64,000 nucleotides of DNA from assembly GCA_902595225.1 (NCBI GenBank), contig CACJPG010000003.1, positions 33,827-97,826 of the forward strand, written 5' to 3'. Each line of letters begins with the position of its first letter. Position 1 is the stretch's first letter. The DNA comes from an uncultured Thiothrix sp. GTDB lineage: Bacteria > Pseudomonadota > Gammaproteobacteria > Poriferisulfidales > GCA-002705445. The position numbers and the translations under genes were made by a program. Below the pieces are notes generated by a model. It had not been told where the DNA came from. It saw nothing but the letters and a program-made list of their open reading frames with translations, and searched no databases. Of the stretch, positions 1 to 9,407 are shown in pieces.

Positions 1-326
1 ATTTTCCATGCCATAGTTATAAAATTTTTCTTCTGGTCAATTGAATATTTTTCGTTAATTAATCTTATATATTTTCTTAAACAATTTGTATCTTTATGGA
101 GGTTTAAGGCTTTATCAACTAACCAATCAGACTTCTCATTAGATAGATCAAAATTTTTCTCAAGTAAATTTTTTATTGACTCAATTTCTAGCTTATCAAT
201 ATCAAAATCAGAGTAACTTACCTCTACTAAAAGAATGGCGCAAGCAAGGTTATCATCAATATCACTATCTTCAACCTCTTTCTTTCTAGAAAATATATTT
301 TTTATGAATTTAATCAAAACTTTCAC
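1..326 (-). CDS. TerB-like (tellurite resistance TerB family) protein, partial, runs off the window edge
   Basis: Open reverse frame not in the ORF track because it is truncated; GTG start at 326; translation ...DDNLACAILLVEVSYSDFDIDKLEIESIKNLLEKNFDLSNEKSDWLVDKALNLHK... resembles the TerB helical domain. Confidence 0.6.
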   Translation of the reverse strand, partial: MKVLIKFIKNIFSRKKEVEDSDIDDNLACAILLVEVSYSDFDIDKLEIESIKNLLEKNFDLSNEKSDWLVDKALNLHKDTNCLRKYIRLINEKYSIDQKKNFITMAWK

Positions 327-438
327 CTTTATAATAGTACGTTATATCTTTCACCTTAAAAGTCAATTCGACATTGTATTATTCTATTGCCAAAAATTAA
401 GTTAACATATACAGTACAATAAATTTTTTTGATTGCAT

Positions 439-837
439 ATGAATAATTATACAGACGAAGAGTTTCTTTATATTACTAAGACCGTTATGAATGTCTTGGA
501 TAGTTGGAATCTCTCCACAGAAGAGACAGTAAATGTGCTTGGATTATCCAGTCAGACTCGAAAAAGACAACTTGATAAATATAGGACATTAAAAGCTTTT
601 CCAAAGGATGATTTAATAATAAAAAGATTAAGCCATATCGTGGGTATTTCTGATGCTCTCAGAACAACATTTCCAAGAAATAAGAACATGGCTGAAAAAT
701 GGTTAAGAACTCAGCACAGACGATTTTCAAATGAAACGCCTTTGAAAATTATTTTAGAAGAAGGTTTAGAAGGTTTGTGTAAAGTTCGATCTGAATTAGA
801 TGTTACCTTTGCTTGGAACGCTTCGAGAGAAAATTGA
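439..837 (+). CDS. MbcA/ParS/Xre antitoxin-like (DUF2384) protein
   Basis: ORF with ATG at 439; N-terminal HTH-like region (STEETVNVLGLSSQTRKRQL) and C-terminal ISDALRTTFPRNKNMAEKWLRTQHRRFSNETPLKIILEEGLEGLCKVRSELD, typical of the family. Confidence 0.65.
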   Translation: MNNYTDEEFLYITKTVMNVLDSWNLSTEETVNVLGLSSQTRKRQLDKYRTLKAFPKDDLIIKRLSHIVGISDALRTTFPRNKNMAEKWLRTQHRRFSNETPLKIILEEGLEGLCKVRSELDVTFAWNASREN

Positions 838-841
838 TACC

Positions 842-1351
842 ATGAAACAATTATATACTGTAAAAAATTCAAAACTGCATGGCAAAGGTTTATTTGCAAA
901 ATGCAATATCAAAGCGGGAACAAACATAGTTGAGTATGTTGGAGAAAAAATAACAAAAGCCCAATCTGACAGAATTGCAGAAATACAATTAAAGAAAGCT
1001 CAAAAAAATAGAGAAGAAGGGCAGGTTTATATTTTTACCCTTAATGATAAATACGATATCAATGGAAATGTTAGTTACAATAAAGCTAGATTAATGAACC
1101 ATTCTTGCAATCCAAATTGTGACACGGACATTGTTGATGATAAGATTTGGATTAGGTCTTTCAAAGATATAAAAAAAGGTGATGAATTAACATACGATTA
1201 TGGTTTTTCGTTTGATCCAGACGACTTTCGAGATCATGTCTGCAAATGTGGTTCGAGAAAATGTGTTGGATTTATAGTGACTGAAAATGATTGGAAAAAA
1301 TTAAAAAGATTTCTAATGAAACTTATAAAAAATTGTGAAAAAGCTACTTAA
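842..1351 (+). CDS. SET domain-containing protein-lysine methyltransferase
   Basis: HGKGLFA, LMNHSCNPNC, GDELTYDYGF and post-SET CKCGSRKCVGF motifs; likely start at 842, 4 nt after the upstream stop. Confidence 0.9.
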   Translation: MKQLYTVKNSKLHGKGLFAKCNIKAGTNIVEYVGEKITKAQSDRIAEIQLKKAQKNREEGQVYIFTLNDKYDINGNVSYNKARLMNHSCNPNCDTDIVDDKIWIRSFKDIKKGDELTYDYGFSFDPDDFRDHVCKCGSRKCVGFIVTENDWKKLKRFLMKLIKNCEKAT

Positions 1352-2004
1352 ATAATTAATTTTGAAAAATCTACTAGAGAATCTATCGATTTATAACCAT
1401 CTGTTTTTTGTTTTTCTTTATTAGAGTCTGGGTTACTTACTAAGAAGACATTATTTAAGCCGCTTTTAATAGAAAAATCTAAAACGCTTTTACTATCGTC
1501 AATAAATACAGTTGAAGTTTTTTTATATTTAAATTTCTTTTGAAGTAAATTCCAAAATTCATCAGTTTCCTTCGGATAACCAAAATCTTCTGATGATATA
1601 ATTTCATCAAAAAATTTCCAAAATTTGACTTGATTTAATTTTACATGAAGCATATATCTGGGACAATTAGTCAAAAGATAAATACTGACTTTATGCTCTT
1701 TAAGTATTTGTAGAAATTTTTCCGAATTATTTAAAGTTCTTATTTTTTTTTTTACCTTTAGCAATTCTGAGCAAAGATCTATTTCTAAAACTTTACTCCA
1801 ATAGCTCAAGGAATACCATTGTATTGAATTTTCTTTGTTTTTATACATTTTTTCGAAATCTTCTTTCGCTTTTTTAAACTCTATATCTTTACTATTAGCA
1901 TATACGTATGGAAGGTGTTCATGCCAAAAAAAGTTATCAAAAGCGAGGTCTAATAATGTCCCGTCTAAATCTAAAAAAAACGTTTCTATTGAGTTCCATT
2001 TCAT
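1348..2004 (-). CDS. yrfG: HAD-family hydrolase, YrfG-like (GMP/IMP nucleotidase)
   Basis: FFLDLDGTLLDLAFDNFFW motif; HAD motifs LLTNCP and VFIDDS. Confidence 0.75.
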   Translation of the reverse strand: MKWNSIETFFLDLDGTLLDLAFDNFFWHEHLPYVYANSKDIEFKKAKEDFEKMYKNKENSIQWYSLSYWSKVLEIDLCSELLKVKKKIRTLNNSEKFLQILKEHKVSIYLLTNCPRYMLHVKLNQVKFWKFFDEIISSEDFGYPKETDEFWNLLQKKFKYKKTSTVFIDDSKSVLDFSIKSGLNNVFLVSNPDSNKEKQKTDGYKSIDSLVDFSKLII

Positions 2005-2040
2005 CTAATCTATTAAGAAATAATTTATATTTTTCTTAGT

Positions 2041-3228
2041 ATGATAACAGAAAAAAAATATTCTCTGCTGGTTAACTTATTACTTCAGGTAATGTTTGTA
2101 GGAATCTTGCTCGGGTTATTCAGAACAGCAATACCAGCGTTATCTGAAAGTATTTTTAACGTCCCAAAAGATTCTTTTATATTCCTTTCCACATTTATTA
2201 TTGCGTTCGGTTTAGTGAAAGGCATTGCTAACTATTATGCAGGCACAATGGCAGATAAACATGACAGAAAATATGTTCTTATGCTGGGTTGGACTATTGC
2301 AATTCCAGTACCACTAATAATTTATTTTGCGGATAACTGGTATTACATCATTCTAGCCACTTTTCTTATCGGAATTAATCAGGGCCTTACTTGGTCAGTT
2401 ACACAAATATCAAGCGTTGACATTACAAAAAGTGAAAGAAGAGGTTTTGCCGTTGGACTTAATGAATTTTCAGGTTATTTTGGAGTGGCTATAGGAGGAA
2501 TATTGGTTAGTTACATGACCTCTCTTTTTTCAATAAAAGTTGCTTTATTTTTATTTTCCGCAATCTTTATTTTAATTGCCCTCTTGTACTGTTTCTTTCT
2601 AATTGAAGATACAAAAAAATATGCAATCTTTCTTAAAAAAGAAAACCCAGAAAATATGTTTTATTATGTGTCTTGGAAGAATAAGAAACTATTTGCATAT
2701 TCACAGGCAGGACATGTCGAAAAATTTGTTGACACATGTATATGGATTTTTTTCCCAGTTTATTTATTTAATAATGGAATAACATTAATTGATATTAGCT
2801 TGATAGTTGGCACATATGCATTCACTTGGGGTGTTCTTCAAATTTTTTCAGGTCTCTACTCCGATTTTGTGGGAAGAAATTTATTAATTATTTCTGGAAT
2901 GCTAATTTGTGCAATATTTTTACCAGTTTGCTTATTGAGTCTAGATGTGAGTTGGTGGTTAATTTGCAGTTTCTTTTTGGGATTAGGCATGGCTCTTTTG
3001 TATCCCTCAATTAGTTCAGCAGTTAATGATAATTGCGAAGATAGTTGGCGAGCATCAGGAATAGGGATATACAGATTTTGGCGTGATACAGGTTATGCAA
3101 CTGGAGCTTTGGGACTAGGGATTGTTACAAGTTTAGTAAATATTGAAGCAGGTTTTGTATTTGTTTCAATCAGTATATTATTATCAACATCAATATTAAT
3201 TTTAACAATAAAAAAATATGGCAGATAA
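2041..3228 (+). CDS. MFS transporter
   Basis: 395 aa, about 12 hydrophobic segments, MADKHDRKYVLMLGW loop motif. Confidence 0.85.
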   Translation: MITEKKYSLLVNLLLQVMFVGILLGLFRTAIPALSESIFNVPKDSFIFLSTFIIAFGLVKGIANYYAGTMADKHDRKYVLMLGWTIAIPVPLIIYFADNWYYIILATFLIGINQGLTWSVTQISSVDITKSERRGFAVGLNEFSGYFGVAIGGILVSYMTSLFSIKVALFLFSAIFILIALLYCFFLIEDTKKYAIFLKKENPENMFYYVSWKNKKLFAYSQAGHVEKFVDTCIWIFFPVYLFNNGITLIDISLIVGTYAFTWGVLQIFSGLYSDFVGRNLLIISGMLICAIFLPVCLLSLDVSWWLICSFFLGLGMALLYPSISSAVNDNCEDSWRASGIGIYRFWRDTGYATGALGLGIVTSLVNIEAGFVFVSISILLSTSILILTIKKYGR

Positions 3229-3595
3229 CTTTAATACAAATATATTTGGTGAGGAAATTGAGACCTGCAGCAAAGAAACAATGACAGGTTACTTGAGAAA
3301 TGGATCTTGTGAAACTATAAAAGATGATATTGGTAGTCACACAGTTTGCGCAATAGTGACAGACAAGTTTCTAGAGTATTCCAGAAATAAAGGAAATGAT
3401 TTAATCACACCGAGACCCGAGCTAGCTTTTCCTGGCTTAAAAGATGGTGATAAATGGTGTGTTTGTGCAATGCGATGGCTTGAGGCTTTAGAGGATGATG
3501 TTGCGCCGCCAATTCTTTCAAAAAGTACAAACAAACTTGCTTTAGAAGTTATAGATATAGAAATTCTCAAAAAATATTCTATAGATTTAATTTAA
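3218..3595 (+). CDS. DUF2237 family protein
   Basis: GSCETIKDDIGSHTVCAIVTDKFLEYSRNKGNDLITPRPE...FPGLKDGDKWCVCAMRWLEA pattern. Confidence 0.75.
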   Translation: MADNFNTNIFGEEIETCSKETMTGYLRNGSCETIKDDIGSHTVCAIVTDKFLEYSRNKGNDLITPRPELAFPGLKDGDKWCVCAMRWLEALEDDVAPPILSKSTNKLALEVIDIEILKKYSIDLI

Positions 3596-3599
3596 AAAT

Positions 3600-3675
3600 T
3601 GGTGGCTTGGGGCAGAATTGAACTGCCGACACGAGGATTTTCAGTCCACTGCTCTACCAACTGAGCTACCAAGCC
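3600..3675 (-). tRNA. tRNA-Phe (GAA)
   Basis: Reverse complement GGCTTGGTAGCTCAGTTGGTAGAGCAGTGGACTGAAAATCCTCGTGTCGGCAGTTCAATTCTGCCCCAAGCCACCA: paired acceptor stem, GAA anticodon, encoded CCA. Confidence 0.97.
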
Positions 3676-3768
3676 AAAAAATTTCGAAAAAGTGAGTATA
3701 CACGAATGTTTAAAATGATGAAGGTTAAGTTTGTTGCGTTAAGTATACGCAATGAAATTTGCGCAAAA

Positions 3769-3797
3769 TTTACACTATATTAGATTATCATTATACT
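3769..3797 (+). promoter_or_regulatory. Putative sigma70-like promoter for proteorhodopsin (TTTACA-N17-TATACT)
   Basis: -35-like TTTACA 3769-3774, -10-like TATACT 3792-3797; TTGCG-N9-CGCAA inverted repeat (3734-3752) and TTTGCGCAAA (3758-3767) immediately upstream. Confidence 0.5.
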
Positions 3798-3971
3798 TTA
3801 ATTATAAATTTCTTTAATATCAAAAAAAAATATCAATTTAATCAATGTCTTGTAGACTCATATTTGCACAAATTTTGTCCAGAATTAAGGGTTTATTTTT
3901 TACCTGAAATGAATAGAATATCTACTGTAGTTAAAAAAAATATATTTATAATAACTCGAGGAAAAAACGAT

Positions 3972-4751
3972 ATGATTAAATTATTAGATTTTAGCAAAAA
4001 ACTTTTTGCATCACTTCTAGTGGTAATCTCCTTGCCAACAATAGCGCTAGCAGGTGGCCACGGTGGTGGTCTTAATCCTGAAGACCCGGTCGCAGTTACT
4101 TTCTGGATAATTTCTATTGCAATGGTTGCATCAACTGTATTCTTTCTTATTGAACGTGATAGAGTTAGTGCCAAATGGAAAACATCATTAACTGTAGTAG
4201 GCTTAGTAACATTAATAGCTGCGGTTCATTACTTCTACATGAGAGAAGTTTGGGCAAGTGGAGGTGGATCTCCAACTGTACTTAGATACATTGACTGGTT
4301 ATTAACAGTACCTTTACAAATGATTGAATTCTACTTAATACTAGCAGCTGTTACAGCTGTATCTGCTGGTATTTTCTGGAGATTGTTAATCGGTACTTTA
4401 GTAATGCTTATCGGTGGATTCGCTGGTGAAGCAGGAATGATGTCAGCAATGACTGGTTTCATTATAGGAATGATTGGTTGGTTATACATTCTGTATGAAA
4501 TCTTTGCTGGTGAAGCAAGTAAAGCAAATGCTGCAAGCGGAAGTGCGGCGTGTCAAACTGCGTTTGGCGCAATGCGTTTAATTGTTACTATAGGTTGGGC
4601 TATTTACCCTCTAGGATATTTCTTAGGATATCTTACTGCTGGTGGTTCAGACCCAGCAACTGTTAACATCGTTTACAACTTAGCTGACTTTGTAAACAAA
4701 ATCGCATTTGGTGTGATTATTTGGGCAGCTGCTGTTAACGAATCTGCTTAA
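3972..4751 (+). CDS. Proteorhodopsin, blue-type (Gln at position 105), proton-pump motif D-T-E
   Basis: RYIDWLLTVPLQMIEFYLIL (D97/T101/E108 pattern, Q105), NLADFVNKIAFG retinal lysine; ATG at 3972 with signal-like N-terminus preceded by GAGGAAAA. Confidence 0.97.
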   Translation: MIKLLDFSKKLFASLLVVISLPTIALAGGHGGGLNPEDPVAVTFWIISIAMVASTVFFLIERDRVSAKWKTSLTVVGLVTLIAAVHYFYMREVWASGGGSPTVLRYIDWLLTVPLQMIEFYLILAAVTAVSAGIFWRLLIGTLVMLIGGFAGEAGMMSAMTGFIIGMIGWLYILYEIFAGEASKANAASGSAACQTAFGAMRLIVTIGWAIYPLGYFLGYLTAGGSDPATVNIVYNLADFVNKIAFGVIIWAAAVNESA

Positions 4752-4774
4752 AGCAGTAAAACGTTATATAATTA

Positions 4775-4806
4775 AAGGCTCGCTGTAAAAAGTGAGCCTT
4801 TTTTTA
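4775..4806 (+). terminator. Rho-independent terminator/attenuator between proteorhodopsin and crtI
   Basis: AAGGCTCGCT-GTAAAA-AGTGAGCCTT followed by a T run. Confidence 0.85.
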
Positions 4807-4820
4807 TTCTCAGGATTTAT

Positions 4821-6293
4821 ATGAAAAAAATTGTAGTAGTAGGTTCTGGTTTCGGTGGTCTCTCAATAGCATCGAAATTAAAAGCAAAAAAATTTGATGT
4901 TACCCTTATCGAAAAGCACAAAGATTTAGGGGGGAGAGCACGTACCTTTGTTCACAATGATTTTAAATATGATGCTGGCCCAACTGTAATTACAGCCCCG
5001 TATCTAATTGATGAATTATTTTCTGCGCATGGCGAAAAACTTAGCAATTATGTAAATCTTCTTCCTGTGAAGCCATGGTATCGTTTCCTTTTTGATAGTG
5101 GGGATTATATTGATTATGGTGATAAGCTAATTTCTACCGTTCATGAAATTAAGGCAAAATATGGTAATGATAAGGCTAAGGCATATCTAAAATTGTTAAA
5201 ACATAGCAAACAGATATTTAAAAAAGGTTTTATTGAACTATCTGACGAACCTTTTGAATCCATATATAGTATGTTAAAGCATCTACCAGCATTAATTAAA
5301 ATTAGGTTTGATCGTTCGGTTTATCAAACAGTAAATAAATATTTAAATAATAAAAACTTAAATGAAGCATTAAGTATGCATCCTTTATTAGTAGGAGGTA
5401 ATCCATACTCGACAACATCTATTTATTTATTAATACAGTATTTGGAATGGAAGTGGGGAGTATATTATGCTGAGGGAGGAACTGGAAGAATTATTGATGG
5501 ATTAGAGAAATTATTAATTAAAAAAGATGTTAATATTAAGAAAAATACCGAGGCAAAAAAAATAATTCTAAAAAATAATAAAGTAGTAGGTATAGACACA
5601 CCACAAGGCATAATTGATTGTGATATTGTTGTTTGCAACTCAGATCCAACATATACATATAACAATTTATTGGATTTTAAGCCAAAAAAAGCGTCTAATA
5701 GATTTAATTTAAAACATTCTATGAGTTTATTTGTTTTATATTTTTCGACAACAAAGATATACAAAGACGTAAAACACCACACAATAATTTTTAGCAAAAG
5801 ACACTATGAATTATTGAATGATATATTCAATAAGAAAGTATTTGTTAGTGATCCAAGCCTTTATTTGCATAGACCAGGTGCTACAGATCCGTCTATGATA
5901 CAGAATGGTAATGATACATTTTATGTTTTGGCTCCTGTACCAAATAATTTAAGTAAAATAGATTGGAACGATAAAGGTAATAAACTTGCAAAAATAATAA
6001 TCAAAAATCTTCAAGAAAAAATTATGCCAGAATTGACAAAAAATATTTCAGATATGTTCTTTGTAACCCCAGATTATTTTGAAAATGAGCTGAATACCTA
6101 TGCTGGTAGCGGTTTTGGTATACAACCAATATTTACTCAATCTGCATATTTTAGATATGGGAATAAAGCAAAAGAAGCAGAGGGGTTATATTTTGTTGGA
6201 GCAAGTACTCATCCTGGAGCTGGTGTTCCCGGAGTAATATCAACAGCTAAAGTAACCGAGAAATTGATTCTGAAAGATTATGGGACTAATTGA
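4821..6293 (+). CDS. crtI: Phytoene desaturase
   Basis: N-terminal VVVGSGFGGLSIASKL dinucleotide-binding motif, DAGPTVITAPYLIDELF, C-terminal LYFVGASTHPGAGVPGVISTAK. Confidence 0.95.
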   Translation: MKKIVVVGSGFGGLSIASKLKAKKFDVTLIEKHKDLGGRARTFVHNDFKYDAGPTVITAPYLIDELFSAHGEKLSNYVNLLPVKPWYRFLFDSGDYIDYGDKLISTVHEIKAKYGNDKAKAYLKLLKHSKQIFKKGFIELSDEPFESIYSMLKHLPALIKIRFDRSVYQTVNKYLNNKNLNEALSMHPLLVGGNPYSTTSIYLLIQYLEWKWGVYYAEGGTGRIIDGLEKLLIKKDVNIKKNTEAKKIILKNNKVVGIDTPQGIIDCDIVVCNSDPTYTYNNLLDFKPKKASNRFNLKHSMSLFVLYFSTTKIYKDVKHHTIIFSKRHYELLNDIFNKKVFVSDPSLYLHRPGATDPSMIQNGNDTFYVLAPVPNNLSKIDWNDKGNKLAKIIIKNLQEKIMPELTKNISDMFFVTPDYFENELNTYAGSGFGIQPIFTQSAYFRYGNKAKEAEGLYFVGASTHPGAGVPGVISTAKVTEKLILKDYGTN

Positions 6294-7131
6294 TAATAAC
6301 GAAATAATTTATAAGAGTAGTAAATCATTCTTTTGGGCAAGCAAATTTTTATCAGAGGAGATAGTTCAGAGAGTAATAAATATATATTCATTTTGCAGAA
6401 TTCACGATGATTTAGTTGATGAGAATATTCAGGCTGCAGATAAAAAAGAGATGGAGCTATTAGAGCAAAAAATAAAATCTTATGGAATATCTGGAGATGT
6501 TATTTCAGAACTTATAAAAGGAATTAATTCAGATATCAATTTTCAAAGATATAAAAATAATGCTGCTTTGATTAAATACTGTTATAGAGTTGCTGGAATT
6601 GTAGGGTTGATGATGATTAAAGCATTGAAAATTAAAAATATCGAGGCAAGTTATTATGCAATCGATCTTGGTATTGCGATGCAATTAACAAATATATCAA
6701 GAGATATTATGGAAGATTTTAATAAAAAAAGAATTTATTTGCCGGAAGATTCTGGAATCACTAATGATATTTTAGATAATCTAAACGAGGTAAACAATAT
6801 GAAAATTTGCAATGAAGTTAATAAAATTCTTATTAAATCTGATATTTATTATAAAAGTTCACTTAATGGATTTAGATATATACCTATTAAGTCAAGATTT
6901 TCAATTTTAGTTGCCCTACGGATTTATGAAGCAATAGGAAAAAAAATTAAGAGAACAGGAGCAAGATTTCTAAAAGAAAATATATATATAAATAATTATG
7001 AAAAATTCTATATAGTTCTTAAAACTATTATCGAGTTCATAATTTTTTTCATTTTCCCATTACACAGGAAAAAACATAATCCTTACTTACATGAGCATTT
7101 ACAGGGGATGATAAATGTTAATAAATTATGA
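6280..7131 (+). CDS. crtB: Phytoene synthase
   Basis: FCRIHDDLVDE and QLTNISRDIMEDFNKKRIYLPED motifs. Confidence 0.95.
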   Translation: MGLIDNNEIIYKSSKSFFWASKFLSEEIVQRVINIYSFCRIHDDLVDENIQAADKKEMELLEQKIKSYGISGDVISELIKGINSDINFQRYKNNAALIKYCYRVAGIVGLMMIKALKIKNIEASYYAIDLGIAMQLTNISRDIMEDFNKKRIYLPEDSGITNDILDNLNEVNNMKICNEVNKILIKSDIYYKSSLNGFRYIPIKSRFSILVALRIYEAIGKKIKRTGARFLKENIYINNYEKFYIVLKTIIEFIIFFIFPLHRKKHNPYLHEHLQGMINVNKL

Positions 7132-8254
7132 TTATGATTTAATAATTATAGGAGCTGGTTGTGCAGGTCTAAGCTTAGCTCATAGACTAACTCGAGAAGA
7201 CTATAAAGTATGTATATTGGAGTTAAGTGATAATATTAATTCAAAAAATAAATTATGGTCTTTTTGGGATACCTATGAAACACCATATGAAGATATTATT
7301 AAAAAAAAATGGGTAAATTTAATTATAAAAGATAAAAATAAGACTTCAGAAATTAATTGTGATCGTTATAGTTACAATTCTATAGATTCTCATGATTTTA
7401 ATAATTATATTTTTAAAGTTATTCAAAAAAATAAAAATATCGATTTAATTTTATCATCAGAGGTTTTGAATATTAGAAAAGAGGAAAAAAGTATTAGTGT
7501 TACAACAAATAAAAATAAATACATTTGTAAACACGTGTTTGACAGTAGACCGGAGAATATTAAAGTTAGTATGTGGCAGCAATTTTTTGGCTCTTATATT
7601 AAAACCGAACAAGAAATATTTGATGACCAAAAAGCCACTTTCATGGAATTTTCTAAATTAAGAAATAAGTTTCATTTTATGTATATATTGCCTTTTTCAC
7701 CTACTGAAGCTTTGATTGAATCCACCTATTTTTCTAGTAAAAAAGAAAATAATATGTTGGATGCTGAAATTATAAAAAAATATATGCAGAACAATTTTCC
7801 AAATTCAGAATTTAAAATAGTGAAATCTGAGAATGGTTCCATACCCATGGATACCAAAATAAAGGCTGTCTCTCAAAAATACATTACAAAAATCGGCTCT
7901 TATTCCGGTGCCACTAGAGCAAGTACAGGTTACACTTTTATTAATATTCAAAAACAAGTTGATCATATTATAAAGCTTCTACCAAGAATTCTCATGGGTA
8001 AAGGTACACCGAAAAATAATTTCCACTCATATTTATTGAGAAAGATGGATCAGATATTTTTAGATATAGTTGATAATGATCCTGATTTTATGAAGGGCGC
8101 ATTAATAAAATTATTTTCATCAAAAAACCACGATGCGCAAATAAGATTTCTTAGTGATATCCCAAATATTTTTGATTTAATAAAAGTTATTATTCTTTTA
8201 CCTAAAATAAAATTTTTAAAATATTCATTAGGATTTATTAGAAAAAATGATTAA
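7115..8254 (+). CDS. crtY: Lycopene beta-cyclase (CrtY type)
   Basis: DLIIIGAGCAGLSLAHRL, LWSFWDTYE, position in the crt cluster. Confidence 0.9.
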   Translation: MLINYDYDLIIIGAGCAGLSLAHRLTREDYKVCILELSDNINSKNKLWSFWDTYETPYEDIIKKKWVNLIIKDKNKTSEINCDRYSYNSIDSHDFNNYIFKVIQKNKNIDLILSSEVLNIRKEEKSISVTTNKNKYICKHVFDSRPENIKVSMWQQFFGSYIKTEQEIFDDQKATFMEFSKLRNKFHFMYILPFSPTEALIESTYFSSKKENNMLDAEIIKKYMQNNFPNSEFKIVKSENGSIPMDTKIKAVSQKYITKIGSYSGATRASTGYTFINIQKQVDHIIKLLPRILMGKGTPKNNFHSYLLRKMDQIFLDIVDNDPDFMKGALIKLFSSKNHDAQIRFLSDIPNIFDLIKVIILLPKIKFLKYSLGFIRKND

Positions 8255-9143
8255 GATTATAGATAAATGGAGACAAGGAATTTTTATATTATTAAGTTTT
8301 TTGTGCTTTGCAATATTTTTTCTTACAAGTTTAAACATAAATACCCAAATTCAAAGCTATATGCTTTTCTTTTTAGTTTCACTAATAGGTATTCCACATG
8401 GATTTTTTGATTTCTCAATTGGAAAGAATATTTTTCAAAGATTTAGAAAATTATGGTTACTTTATTTTGTATCAATTTATATCTTAATAACATTTTTCTA
8501 TTTTAGCATTTGGGTATATTTACCAGGGATTGCTTTAATTTCTTTTCTTTTAATTGCATCATATCATTTTGGTTATGAGGAGTTTAATTATTTAGGAAAA
8601 AATAAGCATTCTTTTATAAATTTAAGCATTTTTATTAAAGGGCTTATAATTGTTTTTACACCAGTTTTATTTCATTACGAACAAGTAAGCCGCTTATTTT
8701 CTATTTTAGTAGGATATGATTTAACAAAATTTGAATTTACAGATTTTCAGAAAAATACTTTTATTGCTCTTTCAATTTTTCACGTACTTTTTGAAAAAGC
8801 TAGAGATATATTCTATAAAATTGAATGCCTAATATATTTAGTAAACTTTATTTTTTTACCGCCGCTAATTTCATTTATATTGTATTTTTGTTTTTCGCAC
8901 TCAATCAAACATTTTTTAGAATCCATTTATATTTCGAAAAACGTCCCTGATAATTTTTCAGTGAAAAATTTCTTAGTATTAATTATTTCTTGCTCGATAA
9001 TTATCTCATTCATTTCTGTTGTTTTTATTTCAAAATATCAAGATATCTCATTAAGCATATCTATAATTAAATTTATATTCATTTCATTAGCTTGTTTAAC
9101 TCTTCCCCACATGATTTTCAACATGATCCCAAACAGAAAATAG
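8247..9143 (+). CDS. blh: Beta-carotene 15,15'-dioxygenase, Brp/Blh family
   Basis: GIPHGFFDFSIGK, SYHFGYEEF, CFSHSIKHFLE, LPHMIFN histidine motifs; multi-TM. Confidence 0.93.
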   Translation: MIKIIDKWRQGIFILLSFLCFAIFFLTSLNINTQIQSYMLFFLVSLIGIPHGFFDFSIGKNIFQRFRKLWLLYFVSIYILITFFYFSIWVYLPGIALISFLLIASYHFGYEEFNYLGKNKHSFINLSIFIKGLIIVFTPVLFHYEQVSRLFSILVGYDLTKFEFTDFQKNTFIALSIFHVLFEKARDIFYKIECLIYLVNFIFLPPLISFILYFCFSHSIKHFLESIYISKNVPDNFSVKNFLVLIISCSIIISFISVVFISKYQDISLSISIIKFIFISLACLTLPHMIFNMIPNRK

Positions 9144-9149
9144 AATATT

Positions 9150-9407
9150 TTATTCAGGTTTATAATCTTTTGGAACCTCTGAACCCTCACCAAAAAGAAA
9201 CTTTTCCATTTCTTCTTCAAGAAAGCTTCTTGCTTTTGGTTCAATTGGGGTTAACCTGTACTCGTTGATTAACATTGTCATATGTTTTAGCCATAAGCTC
9301 CAAGCTTCCTTAGAGATGTTATCAAAAATTCTTTTTCCAATTTCTCCAGGATATGTAGGTCTTTCAAGACCTTCAAGTTCTTTCTTTAATTTTGAGCAGT
9401 GTATCAT
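9150..9407 (-). CDS. yggX: Fe(2+)-trafficking protein YggX
   Basis: [55 protein letters not shown] at 9407 within the longer ORF. Confidence 0.93.
   Translation of the reverse strand: MIHCSKLKKELEGLERPTYPGEIGKRIFDNISKEAWSLWLKHMTMLINEYRLTPIEPKARSFLEEEMEKFLFGEGSEVPKDYKPE

Noticed and set aside
3759-3971. N-terminal extension of the proteorhodopsin ORF in the track
   Set aside because: The extension is AT-rich and non-homologous and overlaps the promoter; the ATG at 3972 has an RBS-like sequence and a signal-like N-terminus.
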